Below are positions 24,331-35,997 of a stretch of DNA of 64,000 bases, piece after piece; the stretch's first letter is position 1; each line of letters opens with the position of its first letter. The DNA comes from Dermanyssus gallinae. Its lineage: Eukaryota > Arthropoda > Arachnida > Mesostigmata > Dermanyssidae. The notes under the pieces are model-generated. The model worked only from the letters and a program-made list of their open reading frames with translations, ran no database searches and had not been told where the DNA came from. Location of the stretch: assembly GCA_003439945.1 (NCBI GenBank), contig QVRM01002767.1:158897-222896 (forward strand). The letters are read 5' to 3'. The translations under genes were made by a program, and so were the position numbers.

Positions 24331-24335
24331 CGACA

Positions 24336-24540
24336 GAAAGATGGCTTAGTGGCAAAGGTTTTGCCTTGCATTCGGGAGGACTGGGTTCGAGATCCAGACC
24401 GGCCACTTTTAAACTGGTTTGCATGGTTTCTAATTTAGGCAAGGAAAATTCCCGAGTGGAATAAAAATCAGCCATGACATGAAATAACCGTACACGGGCA
24501 TTAATTAGCCTTACGTAAAATCTAAAAAAACAAAAAACTT
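24336..24540 (+). repeat. tRNA-derived SINE
   Basis: A tRNA-like head has a perfect A box (TGGCTTAGTGG, 24342-24352) and a B box with one extra base (GGTTCGAGATCC, 24384-24395). It is followed by an unrelated body and an A-rich 3' end near 24520-24538. This is the structure of a tRNA-derived SINE. Target duplications were not identified. Confidence 0.6.
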
Positions 24541-24845
24541 TGTCACAACGGGAGAACAAATAAGAACGGCAAGATAACCTATTTTTGACAACACTATTCT
24601 TTCTACATACAATTTCCATGAACCCAAACTCTCGCACACGATCATCGACAGACTCAAAACAAAGGCAAATGCGCTTTAATTTCCATTTTAGGCAATACTG
24701 AAACGTTGTTAGAGAAAATAATCTTTACACAACTAGGTCGTTTGAACATGTGTACTTAACAACATACTAAACAATCCAGTTTGGATTCACAAATACAGAA
24801 TTTGCATCAATGGCGCTAGCAAAGATAAATAATTGACCAAAGAAG

Positions 24846-24848
<3 letters not shown>

Positions 24849-24879
<31 letters not shown>
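24849..24879. repeat. (TA)n microsatellite at the edge of copy B
   Basis: Pure TA run immediately before the first base shared by the two duplicated segments, as at 2699-2784 for copy A. Confidence 0.95.
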
Positions 24880-24883
<4 letters not shown>

Positions 24884-24946
24884 CTGCATTTAGCAGACAG
24901 AATTGTAGATGTTTACGGCTAACCAAAATTGGCTATATTTTCTTCA

Positions 24947-24952
24947 TTTATT
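24947..24952 (-). other. Polyadenylation signal of gene B
   Basis: AATAAA on the minus strand, about 22 nt past the stop codon at 24974-24976. Conserved in copy A at 2850-2855. Confidence 0.45.
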
Positions 24953-24973
24953 GCTTTGCTCTCGTCAACGTTA

Positions 24974-25253
24974 TCACGTCGTTGCCACCTCGAATTGGTT
25001 TTCTCTAACGCATTGTCTTGATGCCTTCATTGCTTGGTCGAAGTATGCCTCGGCGTACTTAATGACGTTTCCGAGCCGTGATAGGTCTAGCTGAAGTTTC
25101 TCGACCAATGCCAGAAGCACTTGGCTTCGAAGCGCTGTAGAAAAAGCGCGTCCAGCAATAGCTAGCTGTGTGAACCTCGTGTAGAGTCTCGAGTGGCAGA
25201 ACGCTTCTTGTGAAACAGTCTGACCTTCACATGCTTGATCAACGTCTTCAAGC
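24974..25253 (-). CDS. Gene B exon 3 (last exon)
   Basis: One base completes the split Val codon, then 92 residues run to TGA. It contains three cysteines and two amphipathic stretches (VLLALVEKLQLDLSRLGNVI and the AEAYFDQAMKA region). The reading frame is intact, unlike copy A. Confidence 0.72.
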
Positions 25254-26323
25254 CTATAATGCCATATTAGATAAATTACGTTATCGCTTGTACGCAATTA
25301 TAATTTGTGAAGGTAACATATTACTCTTAACATTTATATATATATATATTTATATGATTAATATTGTTCTTTGAGTAGTCAATAACACTCAATCAATAGT
25401 ATTTAAATAAACAATATTGTAAATATATAATCAATATATTAGTAATTGTGATATATGTATATATAGATAACAATACAACCTTATTACAAAAACATTATGA
25501 TTTGTATTATTATTAGTTTACTTTTAATATTCATATTTTTGTAATAACACAAAAATATAAAGTTGTGAGGTTCAAACGGGCCGCCTTAATTTCAGCAAAT
25601 GCAATTGATTTGCTCATCCCATGACGCCGAGTATACAAGCGACATTGCCTCCACACACCACGAGAGACAGAAGTTATCTCAGATATACTCCCTAGCGTTG
25701 GTCCCCCGTCCTCCACACTTCTGGACAGATTTCGAACGAATCTTGCTGCTCAGACATAGTTCCGTTTCTGCCTAGATGTCGAACTGGATGTAAGAACATG
25801 ACTTCGAGCTGGCCCCTCAAAACACCAAAACCTTATATAGTACATCACAGGGATAAAAGGAACTAACGAGAATCTGTGGCATAACCGTCATGCTAGACAG
25901 GCTTCTTATCCAGTACGCCGCGAGACGAAGCACCTGGACTTATGTTGAACACGGGTCTCGCGGGTAATCCACACATCCGTTACGTCGCCAAAAGGCCTTA
26001 GCAATCTTCTCAAAACCTGGGTCGGACCCTGTTCAGTGAGGCCAAACGAGGACTGCTAATCTGCGTTATAGACTCCATAACGCTCCATGTAGGAGCGGGC
26101 CTAACTCTGCGCACAACGCTACGCATGTACAAACGACAACAAGCCACATAACGGCAAAAGGTGATGCTTTGGCGTTTGGTCCACGTTTTATCTACACGTT
26201 TCTTTTGAATACCTGAAATGCTAGGTGAGCAATAATCTGATTTACAATAAATTAGTCCGGTGCATAATCACACGTTTAGATTTATCAAAGCGTCCGTAAA
26301 CACGTAGTGTCTTTAACCCACGC

Positions 26324-26387
<64 letters not shown>

Positions 26388-28233
26388 CTATAATAATTAA
26401 TTTCGATGTATCTCCTAGGCTGCATCAAATTTTTCAGAGCGCTTCGTGTGCCATACGGCATAACGAGTTGCTCCCACTGCCATTATTATCTCCAATCATA
26501 AATATATTGCGTTTTATTTGTTTCCCTTTTAACACAATATTTAACTTGTCGCACATGTTTGTGCGACACAGCTTAAAGTACAGGTAGTTCAACAAGTTCT
26601 TAAAATGAGCGTTTCAGAATTCTAATTTTTTCGCGCTTTCACCGCTATTGGAAACGGCAACTTTTCGATTGCTAGCAGTCAAAAGATTATGGTGATTGGC
26701 CGTTGCGATTTCGTTTGATTGCTTTTCCCGTGCAACGTATCGGCGTGATTTTGAAAAATTGAGAAAAAAGAGTTTCGAGTGGTTATCAAACGTTTTTATT
26801 TCAAAAGTTGGAATGCGATCCAAGTGAAAACTGAGTTAGACGAGGTGTACGGTGACTCTGCGCCATATTTTGCCACTGTTTCCAACTGGATTAATGAATT
26901 AAAAAGAGGTCGCAGGAGCCCCGAGGATAAACTACGTTCAGGACGCCCAAAAACGGCAACTGATGAGGAAAACGTGGAAGAAGTGCGGAAAATCGCTGCC
27001 GCAGATAAGCGAGTGAACATTAAGGAGATATCGGAGGCCTTGGGGATCAGTTTGGGTAGTGTGCATTTCATCCTGCACGAGAACTTGAAGATGAAAAAAC
27101 CCAGAGCAAATTGAGTGCCGCATTTGCTCAACCAAGGCCAAAAAGACGCACGCGTTTCCGCTTCACAGCGAAATTTAGCCAAGATGTCGAAAAATCCGTC
27201 GGATTTTTGGCGCAGATTCGTGACCGTCGATGAAAGCTGGGTCCATCACTACACTCCCGAGACCCAAGAAGCATCTCGCCAATGGTGTGCACCTGGTGAT
27301 GGACCTCCGAAGAGGGTGCGGACAACGGCATCGGCCGGAAAGATGATGGCTTCGGTTTTTTGGGACCAACGTGGAATAATTCTGGTCGACTACCTTGAGA
27401 GCGGTGAAACGATCTCAGGAGAATATTATGCAAGGCTGTTGGACTGCCTGAAGCAAAAACTCATTGTGAAACGGTCCGCTTTGCATAATAAGGTTGTCCT
27501 GTTTTACCAGGGCAATGCTCCTGCACACAAGTCGCGGCAAGCATCGGCAAAACTGGCCCAACTGAGGTTCGAACTTATTGAACAACCTTCCTATTCTCCA
27601 GACCTGGCCCCCTCTGATTATTTCCTCTTCAGGCATTTGAAGAATAGTCTCGGTGGAAAGCGTTTTTCCAGCACTGAAGAGGTTACAACTGCTGTCAATG
27701 CCTATTTTCAGTCTGAAGACGCGGAATTTTACTCAAGAGGTATAAATGCTCTGAAATATCGGTGGGAAAAGTGTATTGAGCTTTTCGGGGAGTATATCGA
27801 ATAAGAAAAAATTAAAAACAAGATTCGGAAAATTCTTGGTTTTCATTTTATGAACTTGTTGAACGACCTGTAAGACATGTGCACAAGCATCCAAATCATG
27901 CTTAACAAGTAAGAATTATTGGTGCACATTTCTGTGGTATAACGCGTATAGTACTTACACGGCATTAATGTCGACTATAAATTGTTCCCGGCAGGCTTGT
28001 AGCTTCCCTAGCGCCTGGTCTTTCAGCTGGGGTCTGCCTTCGGTAACATTTTCTATAGCAGGTCTTACCATACAAATTGTACAGTTGGCGCATTCACGCA
28101 TAGCTTTCTGTATACAGGTCATGGCTGCAAAGAAAATAAATTTATAATTAACATATACACGTTCATAAGGAGACAATTGTTGCCTCTTGAATGTTAGCAA
28201 ATAAAACTGTATATTTAGAAAATAACCAAAATT

Positions 28234-28269
<36 letters not shown>

Positions 28270-31176
28270 CGAGTCGAGTACAAAAATATTTGTATAAACA
28301 TAAATTTGTTTTATATGTGTGCTATTCGTGTGTGTTCATGACAATTTTTTAATTATTTTATAATAATACTGGGTGATTTACATTATAAAAAATAATATAT
28401 GAGCTCTCCATTATGTGTATTCTCTGCGTACAAAGCTATTGGAGTATTTGTCAAGCCCACCAAATGCAGGGTATAGGTGTCCACTAAACAGGCGTTTTTA
28501 GATTGAGGTGTTTTTTTCAAATTCTTTAGAGTGAGGTGACTCGTTAGCCTAGCTCATCCAAATTGTAGAATTGTTAACTTCCTCAAAAACCTATAGTAAA
28601 TTGAATGCTAAGTTTAATTCAATGATTACTTATGCAATGTTTAAATAGATTTGAGAAAATTCAATTCAAACATTTATTCACCTTTGCCAGGTAGTATAAA
28701 CACAATATATATAACTCTTCACTGTATACAATAGCGGCTAAAATTGCACCATTGGGCATGGTCGTGTCACATTGGGGGTTGAGCCTACAAGACATCCGGT
28801 ATATAAATATATACTACACGGACTATATAGCTACAACCCAATTTTCTCCTAGATGGAAATAGACTAGAAAGTGTTCATCGCAAATATTTTAAGATCGGGT
28901 CAGTCAGGCTACCTAGGGAAGGGACCAGAGCACAGGAAGCGGCATGGTATCTTCCACAGTGTGCTTCGCATCTGGAGCACCTGCAATGGTCATCTAGTTC
29001 GTGGAAGTCCCGCACGATACACAGTTTATGATGAAAGCCGTGTACGGCATAGCGGGTTACGACATGACGGTTGTAACGATACGCCCCTCTCCATTCGTTA
29101 CGTGTCATAGCTCCAGTCTCGAAGAATTTATCATCGATATCCGCGAACTTTATCTCCCAGCATTCGAGGTTGTCCTTGAAAGCCGTCGTCGTTGACAGAT
29201 CGAAGGTGAACAGCGGTGTGTCTGCTGGGAGATATACTAGGCGGTTCCGGGTTGAGATGTGTAATCCCAGAGCCCTCTTAAGAAAGGAGGTCTTAACACG
29301 GTTAAGCTGTTCGAGGCTCTGCGCCGTGAGGTCCTCCTAAATGACACGTATCCCATACGACGCGATCGGGGCTATTTTGAGATCGAACAGTCTCAAGGCG
29401 GTTCCGAGTGACAACAACTGCGGCGATTTTATTGCCCATACGGCGGTCACTGCCTTCCTGCACCTCTCGGCGATGATGTGCGGTGAAGCTGCGTCCGTTA
29501 TAAGAAAACAGTAGCCCTAGGTATGGGAACCTATTTACGTACGCAAGCGGTACACTGGCGTATCGCAAGATGTCAGTGCCAGTGATCCTGCCGCCTCTCC
29601 TGAACTTCATTGCTTCTGTCTTTCTCTGGTTTACCGTTAGACCCAAAGCATTTACAGCGAGGTAAAGACGGGCTAAGGCTTGCTGTACCTGAAACCTGCT
29701 TGGACCATATATGACCAAGTTGTCCGCGTACAAGATAAATTTCACTAAATTTTATAGGGCCTCTTATTTGGGCGGGCAGGTCCTTCAGTAGGACAGAGAA
29801 CAGGAAAGGGCTCAGGTTGTCACCCTGAGCTAGGCCTGTTGTCTGGGCGAAAGGTTCGAGTTCGGCGATACCATCCTCGAAGGTTACTCTGTTCTCCTGT
29901 AGAATGGCCGCGAGAAGGTTGAGCACTTTAACTGGCACGCCGACCTCTGCCAACGTGCGTAAGACCATGCCTCTAGGCGCCAAATCAAATGCTGCCTTGA
30001 AATCGACAAAAACTGCATACAGTGGGTTCATCGCTATGGCTAACGCCCTCTTAACGTCCTCCATCAGAATCGTACAGGCGGTTTCTGTCGAGCGATCTTT
30101 GCGGAATCCATGCTGCTCGGTCGGGATGGCTCCTACGCCCTCCAGGTAGTCACACAGTCTCCATGTCAGCAGACAAGAGAGTAGCTTATAGCATACGCTC
30201 TTCTTCGCGATGCCCCGCCAAGATGACGATAGGGCCGGATCCCCCTTACCCTTGGGTATAACTAGCAGATTTGCATCCCTCCACTTTGCTGGGAGCGTGC
30301 CCGTCCGCAAGCATTCGTTGAATAGCGCGGACCAGCAAAAAGCAAGAAAGAGTGCACATTTTAGATGCTCATTGCGTACTCTGTCGGGGCCGGAGGCTTT
30401 TTTATTGCGGAGACTTCGAAGTCCTCGTAGGACCTCCTCGACGGTGAACTCCTGCTGGTAGGAGTCCCGTAGCCATGTCGTCGATTCACCCCACACGGCG
30501 ACTAGGTTTGGCACCTCGCGAGGAATGGTGTCCCGTGAGGCGAACATTTTCGAGAAGTGATTAATGAGGGCTGACGAGCTGATAGGGCAGGCCGCGGTGC
30601 TCCCTCGGTGGGCCAGCCATCTGTAGGGATGACGCTCTGCGTCGGCTATAAGACGAGCCTCCATCATCTCCTGGTATCTCTTACGCTGCGTCGCGTATGT
30701 TTTTCTACAAATTGTTCTGAATATCAAGGCCAGCTGATGGTAACCCGGATGCGATTCCGCTAGGAACCTGAAGGTAATCTGGGCTCGGCGAGCAAGCCGA
30801 CAGCTGTGGTCGAACCATGCCCTGTGCTTTTTGGAAAAAAGATCTGGCTGTATACTGGAGTGCAGCACTTCGAGTAGGCGTTGATTTGAGAAAAGAGCGG
30901 CTAACGACGCTGAGTGAGCTCAGAAAATTCGCAAGTCGACAAAAGAGTCGCCTCCTTTAGCCGCGAGTTCTTCGAGAGTCTTCGAGAGTCTCGGGCCGAG
31001 AATCACTAGACAACCCCAAGACTTGTGCAATCACACACTTAAAGCTTCGGGCGATAGTTTGACCGGTAAATTTATATTTTAGCGGCTTTTGGTGAATCGT
31101 TATGGGGGGAACGCCAATACGTTGCGCCGACATAAACAAAAATGCTTATTTTTTAATTAAACAACATTTTTAGATA

Positions 31177-31218
<42 letters not shown>

Positions 31219-31581
31219 AAACTGCGATGCCTTAGATTTTTAGTAGAGCAGTATATATATATATATATATACTGCTCCAAATTTAAGGCATCGCGGTTTA
31301 GTCATGTTAGATATTAGCTGCTCCGATGACGGAATCTGGCGGGCTAATAACCTAAGCGACAGTTGAATCGAAGGATCTATTGCTTAGACAAAGCAAAGTT
31401 TCTTCACAACACGTTACCGAATAGCTGCATGTGTGTGTGTGTGTAGAAGGGCAATAAAATCAAGACTCAATAGCTTACCTCTTTTAAGGTCAATAACGAT
31501 GACCTCCTCCTCAGCAGCAACATAGCAGCAGAAGCAAACGGCGAGGACTGCGACAGTTGTAGGCAGACTAGGGTGCCTCAT
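24974..31581 (-). CDS. Gene B: predicted secreted cysteine-rich protein, 182 aa
   Basis: Function unknown; I do not recognise the family. Coding exons are 31479-31581, 27959-28124 (166 nt) and 24974-25253. Donors GTAAGC and GTAAGTA and acceptors CTTTGCAG and ATTATAG all fit, and phases 1 and 2 join into one frame of 34+1+54+1+92 residues. Residues 1-23 are a signal peptide (TTVAVLAVCFCCYVAA, cleavage before EEE). The mature part is helical by composition, with cysteines 38, 46, 49, 52, 79, 98, 109 and 171, an even number that could form four disulfides. Intron 1 carries a LINE and intron 2 a mariner, both inserted after duplication. A probable 5' UTR exon lies at 31730 upwards. Copy A is its broken duplicate and G2 a diverged paralogue. 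Confidence 0.72.
26327..26388. repeat. (TA)n microsatellite
   Basis: TA run with one G interruption in intron 2 of gene B, matching 4847-4889 in copy A but longer. Confidence 0.95.
26581..27870 (+). mobile_element. mariner transposon, post-duplication insertion
   Basis: A 1290-bp element with terminal inverted repeats of about 28 bases (26 of 28 match, starting CAGGT). It is flanked by TA at 26579-26580 and 27871-27872. Copy A carries the uninterrupted empty site with a single TA at 5074-5075, so both ends are fixed to the base. It lies in intron 2 of gene B, in the opposite orientation. Confidence 0.97.
26758..27804 (+). pseudogene. mariner transposase, inactivated
   Basis: A DD34D transposase of 348 codons. 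The N-terminal helix-turn-helix region includes DEVYGDSAPYFATVSNW, and the catalytic domain contains TVDESWVHHY and YSPDLAPSDYFLF. Breaks seen: TGA at 27112-27114, where the family has the tryptophan of its WVPHL motif. The second catalytic aspartate is glycine (QGNAPAH, codon GGC). The likely start codon at 26758 reads ATT, with the next in-frame possibilities GTG or internal. The spacing from this glycine to the last aspartate is 34 residues, as expected. Inference: cannot catalyse transposition. Confidence 0.93.
27959..28124 (-). CDS. Gene B exon 2 (166 nt)
   Basis: Acceptor TTTCTTTGCAG and donor GTAAGTA. Two bases, 54 codons and two bases. It holds five of the eight mature cysteines, three of them closely spaced (ECANCTIC). 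Confidence 0.75.
28237..28266. repeat. (TA)n microsatellite
   Basis: Pure TA run in intron 1 of gene B, longer than the short run at the matching place in copy A (about 5357-5367). Confidence 0.93.
28660..30882 (-). mobile_element. 5'-truncated non-LTR retrotransposon with TSD
   Basis: Minus-strand LINE. From 30868 down come an endonuclease-RT linker, KKASGPDRVRNEHLK, LLVIPKGKGD, EQHGFRKDRSTETA, FVDFKAAFDLAP, TTGLAQGDNLSPFLFSVLL, then ILYADNLVIYG after a frameshift near 29745. Another frameshift near 29440 leads to a C-terminal knuckle C-X-C-X2-C-X3-C-X4-H-X4-C near 28925-28990. The RT active site reads YADN instead of YADD. GATTTGAGAAAA is duplicated at 28648-28659 and 30883-30894, and the single empty site is near 5742 in copy A. 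The 3' tail is TTGAATTGAATT rather than poly(A). The clade is uncertain (jockey/I-like); it is related to the element at 37177-38411. Confidence 0.9.
31182..31215. repeat. (TA)n microsatellite
   Basis: TA run directly outside the hairpin arms at 31217-31301. Confidence 0.93.
31217..31301. repeat. Imperfect inverted repeat with (TA)n loop
   Basis: The arms CTAAACTGCGATGCCTTAGA and, on the other strand, CTAAACCGCGATGCCTTAAA flank a TA run (31250-31271). A few mismatches and a short indel lie near AGAGCAG/GGAGCAG. It sits in intron 1 of gene B about 180 nt past the donor, and is more decayed than the perfect copy-like arrangement in G2. Confidence 0.85.
31479..31581 (-). CDS. Gene B exon 1, signal peptide
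   Basis: ATG at 31579-31581, 34 codons plus one base, then donor GTAAGC. Short basic start, hydrophobic core VAVLAVCFCCYVAA, then EEE. Phase 1 joins exon 2 as an alanine codon. It is absent from copy A. Confidence 0.72.
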
Positions 31582-31729
31582 CTCTACGTTAGGCTAGGTT
31601 TAGTCGTTCCGCGTTCACTAACGAAATACACATATAATCGTATATGTATAAAGAAGCATCTTGAACTGTATAGTATACTCAATCTGAGTGAAATAAATAG
31701 AATTGAAACATCAAATCATAGTAACTCAC

Positions 31730-31950
31730 CGGCTTCGTGCTGCGTAATAAAGAAATGACGATTTCCTACCGCTACCGCTGCTGCTAATGATTTGTCAAAT
31801 ATTGACACGGTGGCACACGGTGGCACAATGTCCGCGACGATAGCGCTGGCGTAAGCAGTCGTTGCAGTGTCTGCCGCCTCTGTCGCGCCTGCCGGGCCGC
31901 CGTTGCAGGGTTGGGTTGCACCGCCAAGGTGCCTGCAAGCCAAAAAAAAA
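31730..31950 (-). promoter_or_regulatory. Probable 5' UTR exon of gene B
   Basis: GC-rich stretch ending at 31730 in a strong donor (CCG followed by GTGAGT). A short intron would lead to an acceptor just upstream of the coding ATG (candidates end TTCGTTAG or AACGTAG). The frame 31716-31943 is probably non-coding. The 5' end is not defined. Confidence 0.4.
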
Positions 31951-32251
31951 CCGACACGACACGGCAGCAGGAGTCTCCTCGAGGATTAACTAACTACTCG
32001 ACGATTTGCTCAATATCTGTCTTATCTGTCGTCGATTAGTTGCTTGGCCTTGAAAGGCAGTTTGCTCTGCCACGCACCTTCAAATATTCATATTCATAAA
32101 CACGAACATTTTGATCCTTAAATCATGACTGAATCGTACAGCTGCGCACTGCAGTGGACTCCGTTTTAGTAGTGCCGCCCGGATAGGTGAGTGTGTTCAT
32201 GAACAAAAATGTACTAATATTTGTGAAACAGTTATGCAATGTGAAATAACC

Positions 32252-32413
32252 GTCATGATAATGAAATTCACAATAATCGTCATGAATATGAAATTAACAA
32301 TATTCGTCATGAATATGATATTCATAGTAATCGTCATGAATATGAGATCCATAATAATCGTCATGAATACGATATCCATAATAATCGTCATGAATATTAA
32401 ATTAATAGTAATC
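32252..32413. repeat. 27-bp minisatellite, six copies
   Basis: Six consecutive 27-base units, each starting GTCATGA and ending ATC or TTC, with a partial seventh. They lie 670-830 bases upstream of the gene B ATG, inside the 1.73 kb missing from copy A. The long I/M-rich frames over it are artefacts. Confidence 0.93.
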
Positions 32414-35055
32414 GTCATAATGTTACGCATTTCGATGACGTTAGATCGCCATCAGGTAATTATAGCCACTTTCATCGTATGCGATGCCAATAGGCATACC
32501 TTGCAGAAAGGCGCAAACCTGTCCTTGCCGCTATCAAACAATAGCTGTTTTCATCACAAGGCCTGACAGGCCTGGCGCGAAAATAACGGAAGACCGACAA
32601 AAGGGGTAAATATCTTAGGCAAATAGTGTCACTAAAATTAAAAACATATTTATGGAGGTTGCTCTTAATAAATGGCGTGGTATATTGATGCTGTATTTAC
32701 AGTCAGTGCTATTGTCTATTGTTTGGATCTTTCATAGGGCCTGTAATCCTCGATTTCCTGTATTTTCATACCTCGCAATTGCATAATTAAAAATTCTTAC
32801 AATAACATGTAACACACGCAGTGCACACGTAGAACACTCAAAGTGACCGTCTAAGACCACCACCGACGCCATACTGATTTATGAATTTATTCTTACACCT
32901 CATCACCTACAGGTCCTGGTTTGCCGACGCTATCCACCCTTGCCGCCGACGACCCCGTAAGATCCTACGCTAATCTCTCGGTACCGCTGGTGACTATCTT
33001 ACAAACAACCTGAAAAATAAATTTAATGGGTGATATTGTTTCAATATGATATCTATAATAATATAAATAAGAAACTGATGGCTAAAGAGAGGGCTAACAA
33101 TTATCGAGTTTACATAGTACACACAAGGCTAACAAGAACATGACTCATTGACGCACGCTCTAAATTAGAGGTATATTATATTTAAAACCAATTAGCTAAA
33201 TTACTAAAGGTTTTCTTGCATGTATAGACATTAGTAGAATCACTTAGCCACCGGACATATTGCGATACCTAAAACTTCAAAACTAAAACGACTGGTAACG
33301 ACGCACGTATGATGACCAAACTCTACGATATATTGACAAATATAACTATATATAACTATATATAATACAATATATTGACAAATATAACTGGAGTGAGTAA
33401 CAGTCATAACAAAGCAATTTCGAATCTAGTATCTATCATATTCAAATCTATTTACCAAGATGGTTGATCTGTTCTGGTTGAACGACGATGACCCTAGATT
33501 TACTAAAATGCGATTTCTCACATGTATAGGTTGGTTGCTAACACATGTAGAATCTCTTTAGTAAAGACAACTAATGAGGTGTACATTCCAGTAATTTAGT
33601 CCCTTTGGTGTTGCCCTAAAATTCAAGAGCAGTCACAAAACTTGCTGGCGATGAGGGCTTACAAAATAGTTTGATATATGCAGTCAGGGCTTATAAGGGC
33701 TAAAAAGAGAAGAAGAAAAAAATTCCCATGTGTGCCCAGAGAGGTTAAATATTTCGGATTGTTAGAACGAATAACTAAATTAAAATTGAACTGACATTTA
33801 ATTTAAAATACACTGTCTGGAGTAGAATTAAGTACTTTAATAATATCAGGGTCTGCAGCTAAATTACGTGCGCAAGATGCTTCATGTAAGTTTTCAAGCT
33901 GTCTAACACATATATTTAATACAATACAAACGGTGCGCAGCCATTCTGAATAACCCAGTTGAAGTCAGAAAGAGTACAATTAAATGACTAGATCTTTCTT
34001 TGCAGTGATGCATGCCCGTATAGCCATATTTGACTATAAAGCTTGTCGCTGGAGTTACATTTAGGGCCTAACTACTAGGTCAACTGCACCATTTATACTT
34101 GCGCCCAGTGATCAGGCTCAAGCATATTTCCAAGACAGTCTCAATTTATGTTGTACTGACGACAATGCTTGTGGTAGGGCATAAAATACTGTAGTAATTA
34201 CAGAAAAAAGTGATAGAGTGAGACCATCCCCCTAATTAACAAGAACAAATCAATATTAATTAAGGAGAGACTTGCTTAGTCTAAATATAGAGAACTCATT
34301 TTGCATGTCAGTTGTTTTACATATATTTACCTTACATTGGCACCTGCGGGAGAAGTTTTTTAGTTACGCTGAAGAATTAAAGCGTTAGTAGCTGTCATTA
34401 CAACAGAGACCACTCTTAGCCACTGTTGATGCCTCCGATCGTAACTTTAGTCACGCTCAAGGCCGCATCAAAAGCGGCCTATGAAAACTACATTATCTCA
34501 AAAAGACTAAGTGCTCGAAATTTGGGAGCTTCTGAGTTTAAGATCAAACCGTTGTACCTAAAAAAGTGCTAGGGCTTCACACAACAAGCAACAATCGTCT
34601 TCTGAGCCCGGTAGCAAAGCGCCCATAGGATAAAAACTGTCTTCGCAAATCAACTAACCTAAAGCGAACTGACGCTACTTAGCCGTTATAAATAAAGAGA
34701 GTCCGACCGTGACGGACCAGTTTTTCTACAGTACACGAGCTTAATTGCGTAATCTGTCAGGGGCTGACGAATATCACAGGCACAGGCATTACATGATTGT
34801 AATTGCGAATTTTGTGAATTGACATATTCTGAAAACCATGAGTACTTATGAACACATTCGATTAATGAACCAACTCGTAGTGTTTGGCAATAAGAGCTCC
34901 CAATGTGTCGGATATGAACATATTTTACAAGTATCGTTCTGACCTGTCAAACACGATTGTACGAGTCTGTGTGTACGAGAACGTCGCTCTAAATTTAATT
35001 TTGTTATTTATTTATTAATATAACGCCTATACACAATGTGTGAAAACAAGTCAAA

Positions 35056-35265
35056 TTGAATTGTATTTTAATTGAATTCAGAAAATATATAACACATCTA
35101 ATATACGGTGGTGGTAGCGGCGGCAGCGGCGAAGGAAAACAGTACTACCAGCAGGGGACAATCATCCTTTATTTTACCGTAGACAAAAATCATTTGTTGG
35201 TACTCGGCCGCTCGACAAAAGCAGTTGTCCCGCTCATGGATGAAAATAGACCTGCATCATCATAA
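35056..35265 (+). other. Open frame conserved with copy A, unknown
   Basis: Counterpart of 7984-8196. It differs in the Gly/Ser-rich stretch and two residues afterwards (VLG instead of AVG). No domain recognised. Confidence 0.2.
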
Positions 35266-35997
35266 GCGTTTCCTGACCTTTCTTTTAATTGCCGCTAGCG
35301 GCACTCATTCTATATGGGTGCCGCTTTTACATTTAGGTAGCGTTTAGCAAGCACTAATGTAATCACTACTGCGATCCTTTGAGAGACTAGTAACAGAAAA
35401 ACGGTCACGTCTGTTTTCCGGCGGCGCCATTTATGACTGTTTTTTTAATGATGGGTGGAGAAAACACGCCTGTTAGCGCATAATGGTGGGACGCAAGTAA
35501 CCTCTTGCGAAGGCCGCCAACAGCTTTCCGGGCCCTCAATGAATGATCGAGTGTGTTCTACAACCTTAATCGTGCGGCTGTGCTTAGTTGATGCTCCTGC
35601 ACAAAAATGTATTTACAGTGGTTTGAGTAAGACTGTTTGGAAAATTGCTGCAACAGTGAGAACGTGCGTAGTTGAGTGTTTCTTGGCCGTTTCTCAGAAG
35701 TTCTTCAGGTACCTTTACGAGCAACCCGGTTCTGATCTCTTCGTGGCGTTCAAATGAGGTGCCGTAGTTTAAGTGGCAATTAATTCACTTTTGGAAGGAC
35801 GATTGTTAAATGCCAATGAAAGGCACTCCGCCGTTTAAGCACTGTGAGATTGGAGCGCCGGAGTTGTCCGTATCATTGTGAGCAGATATGTCCGGCAAAT
35901 GAACGCATCGCTGCAGTCACGAAGACGGATGGCAACGCAACTCGCATTGCCTTGATACAGGACGGGAAAAACGCACTGTATTAAGCTCGTCGACCCC

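Noticed and set aside
32197..32566. Ile/Met-rich frames on both strands
   Set aside because: The 27-bp minisatellite is a multiple of three, so all frames stay open.
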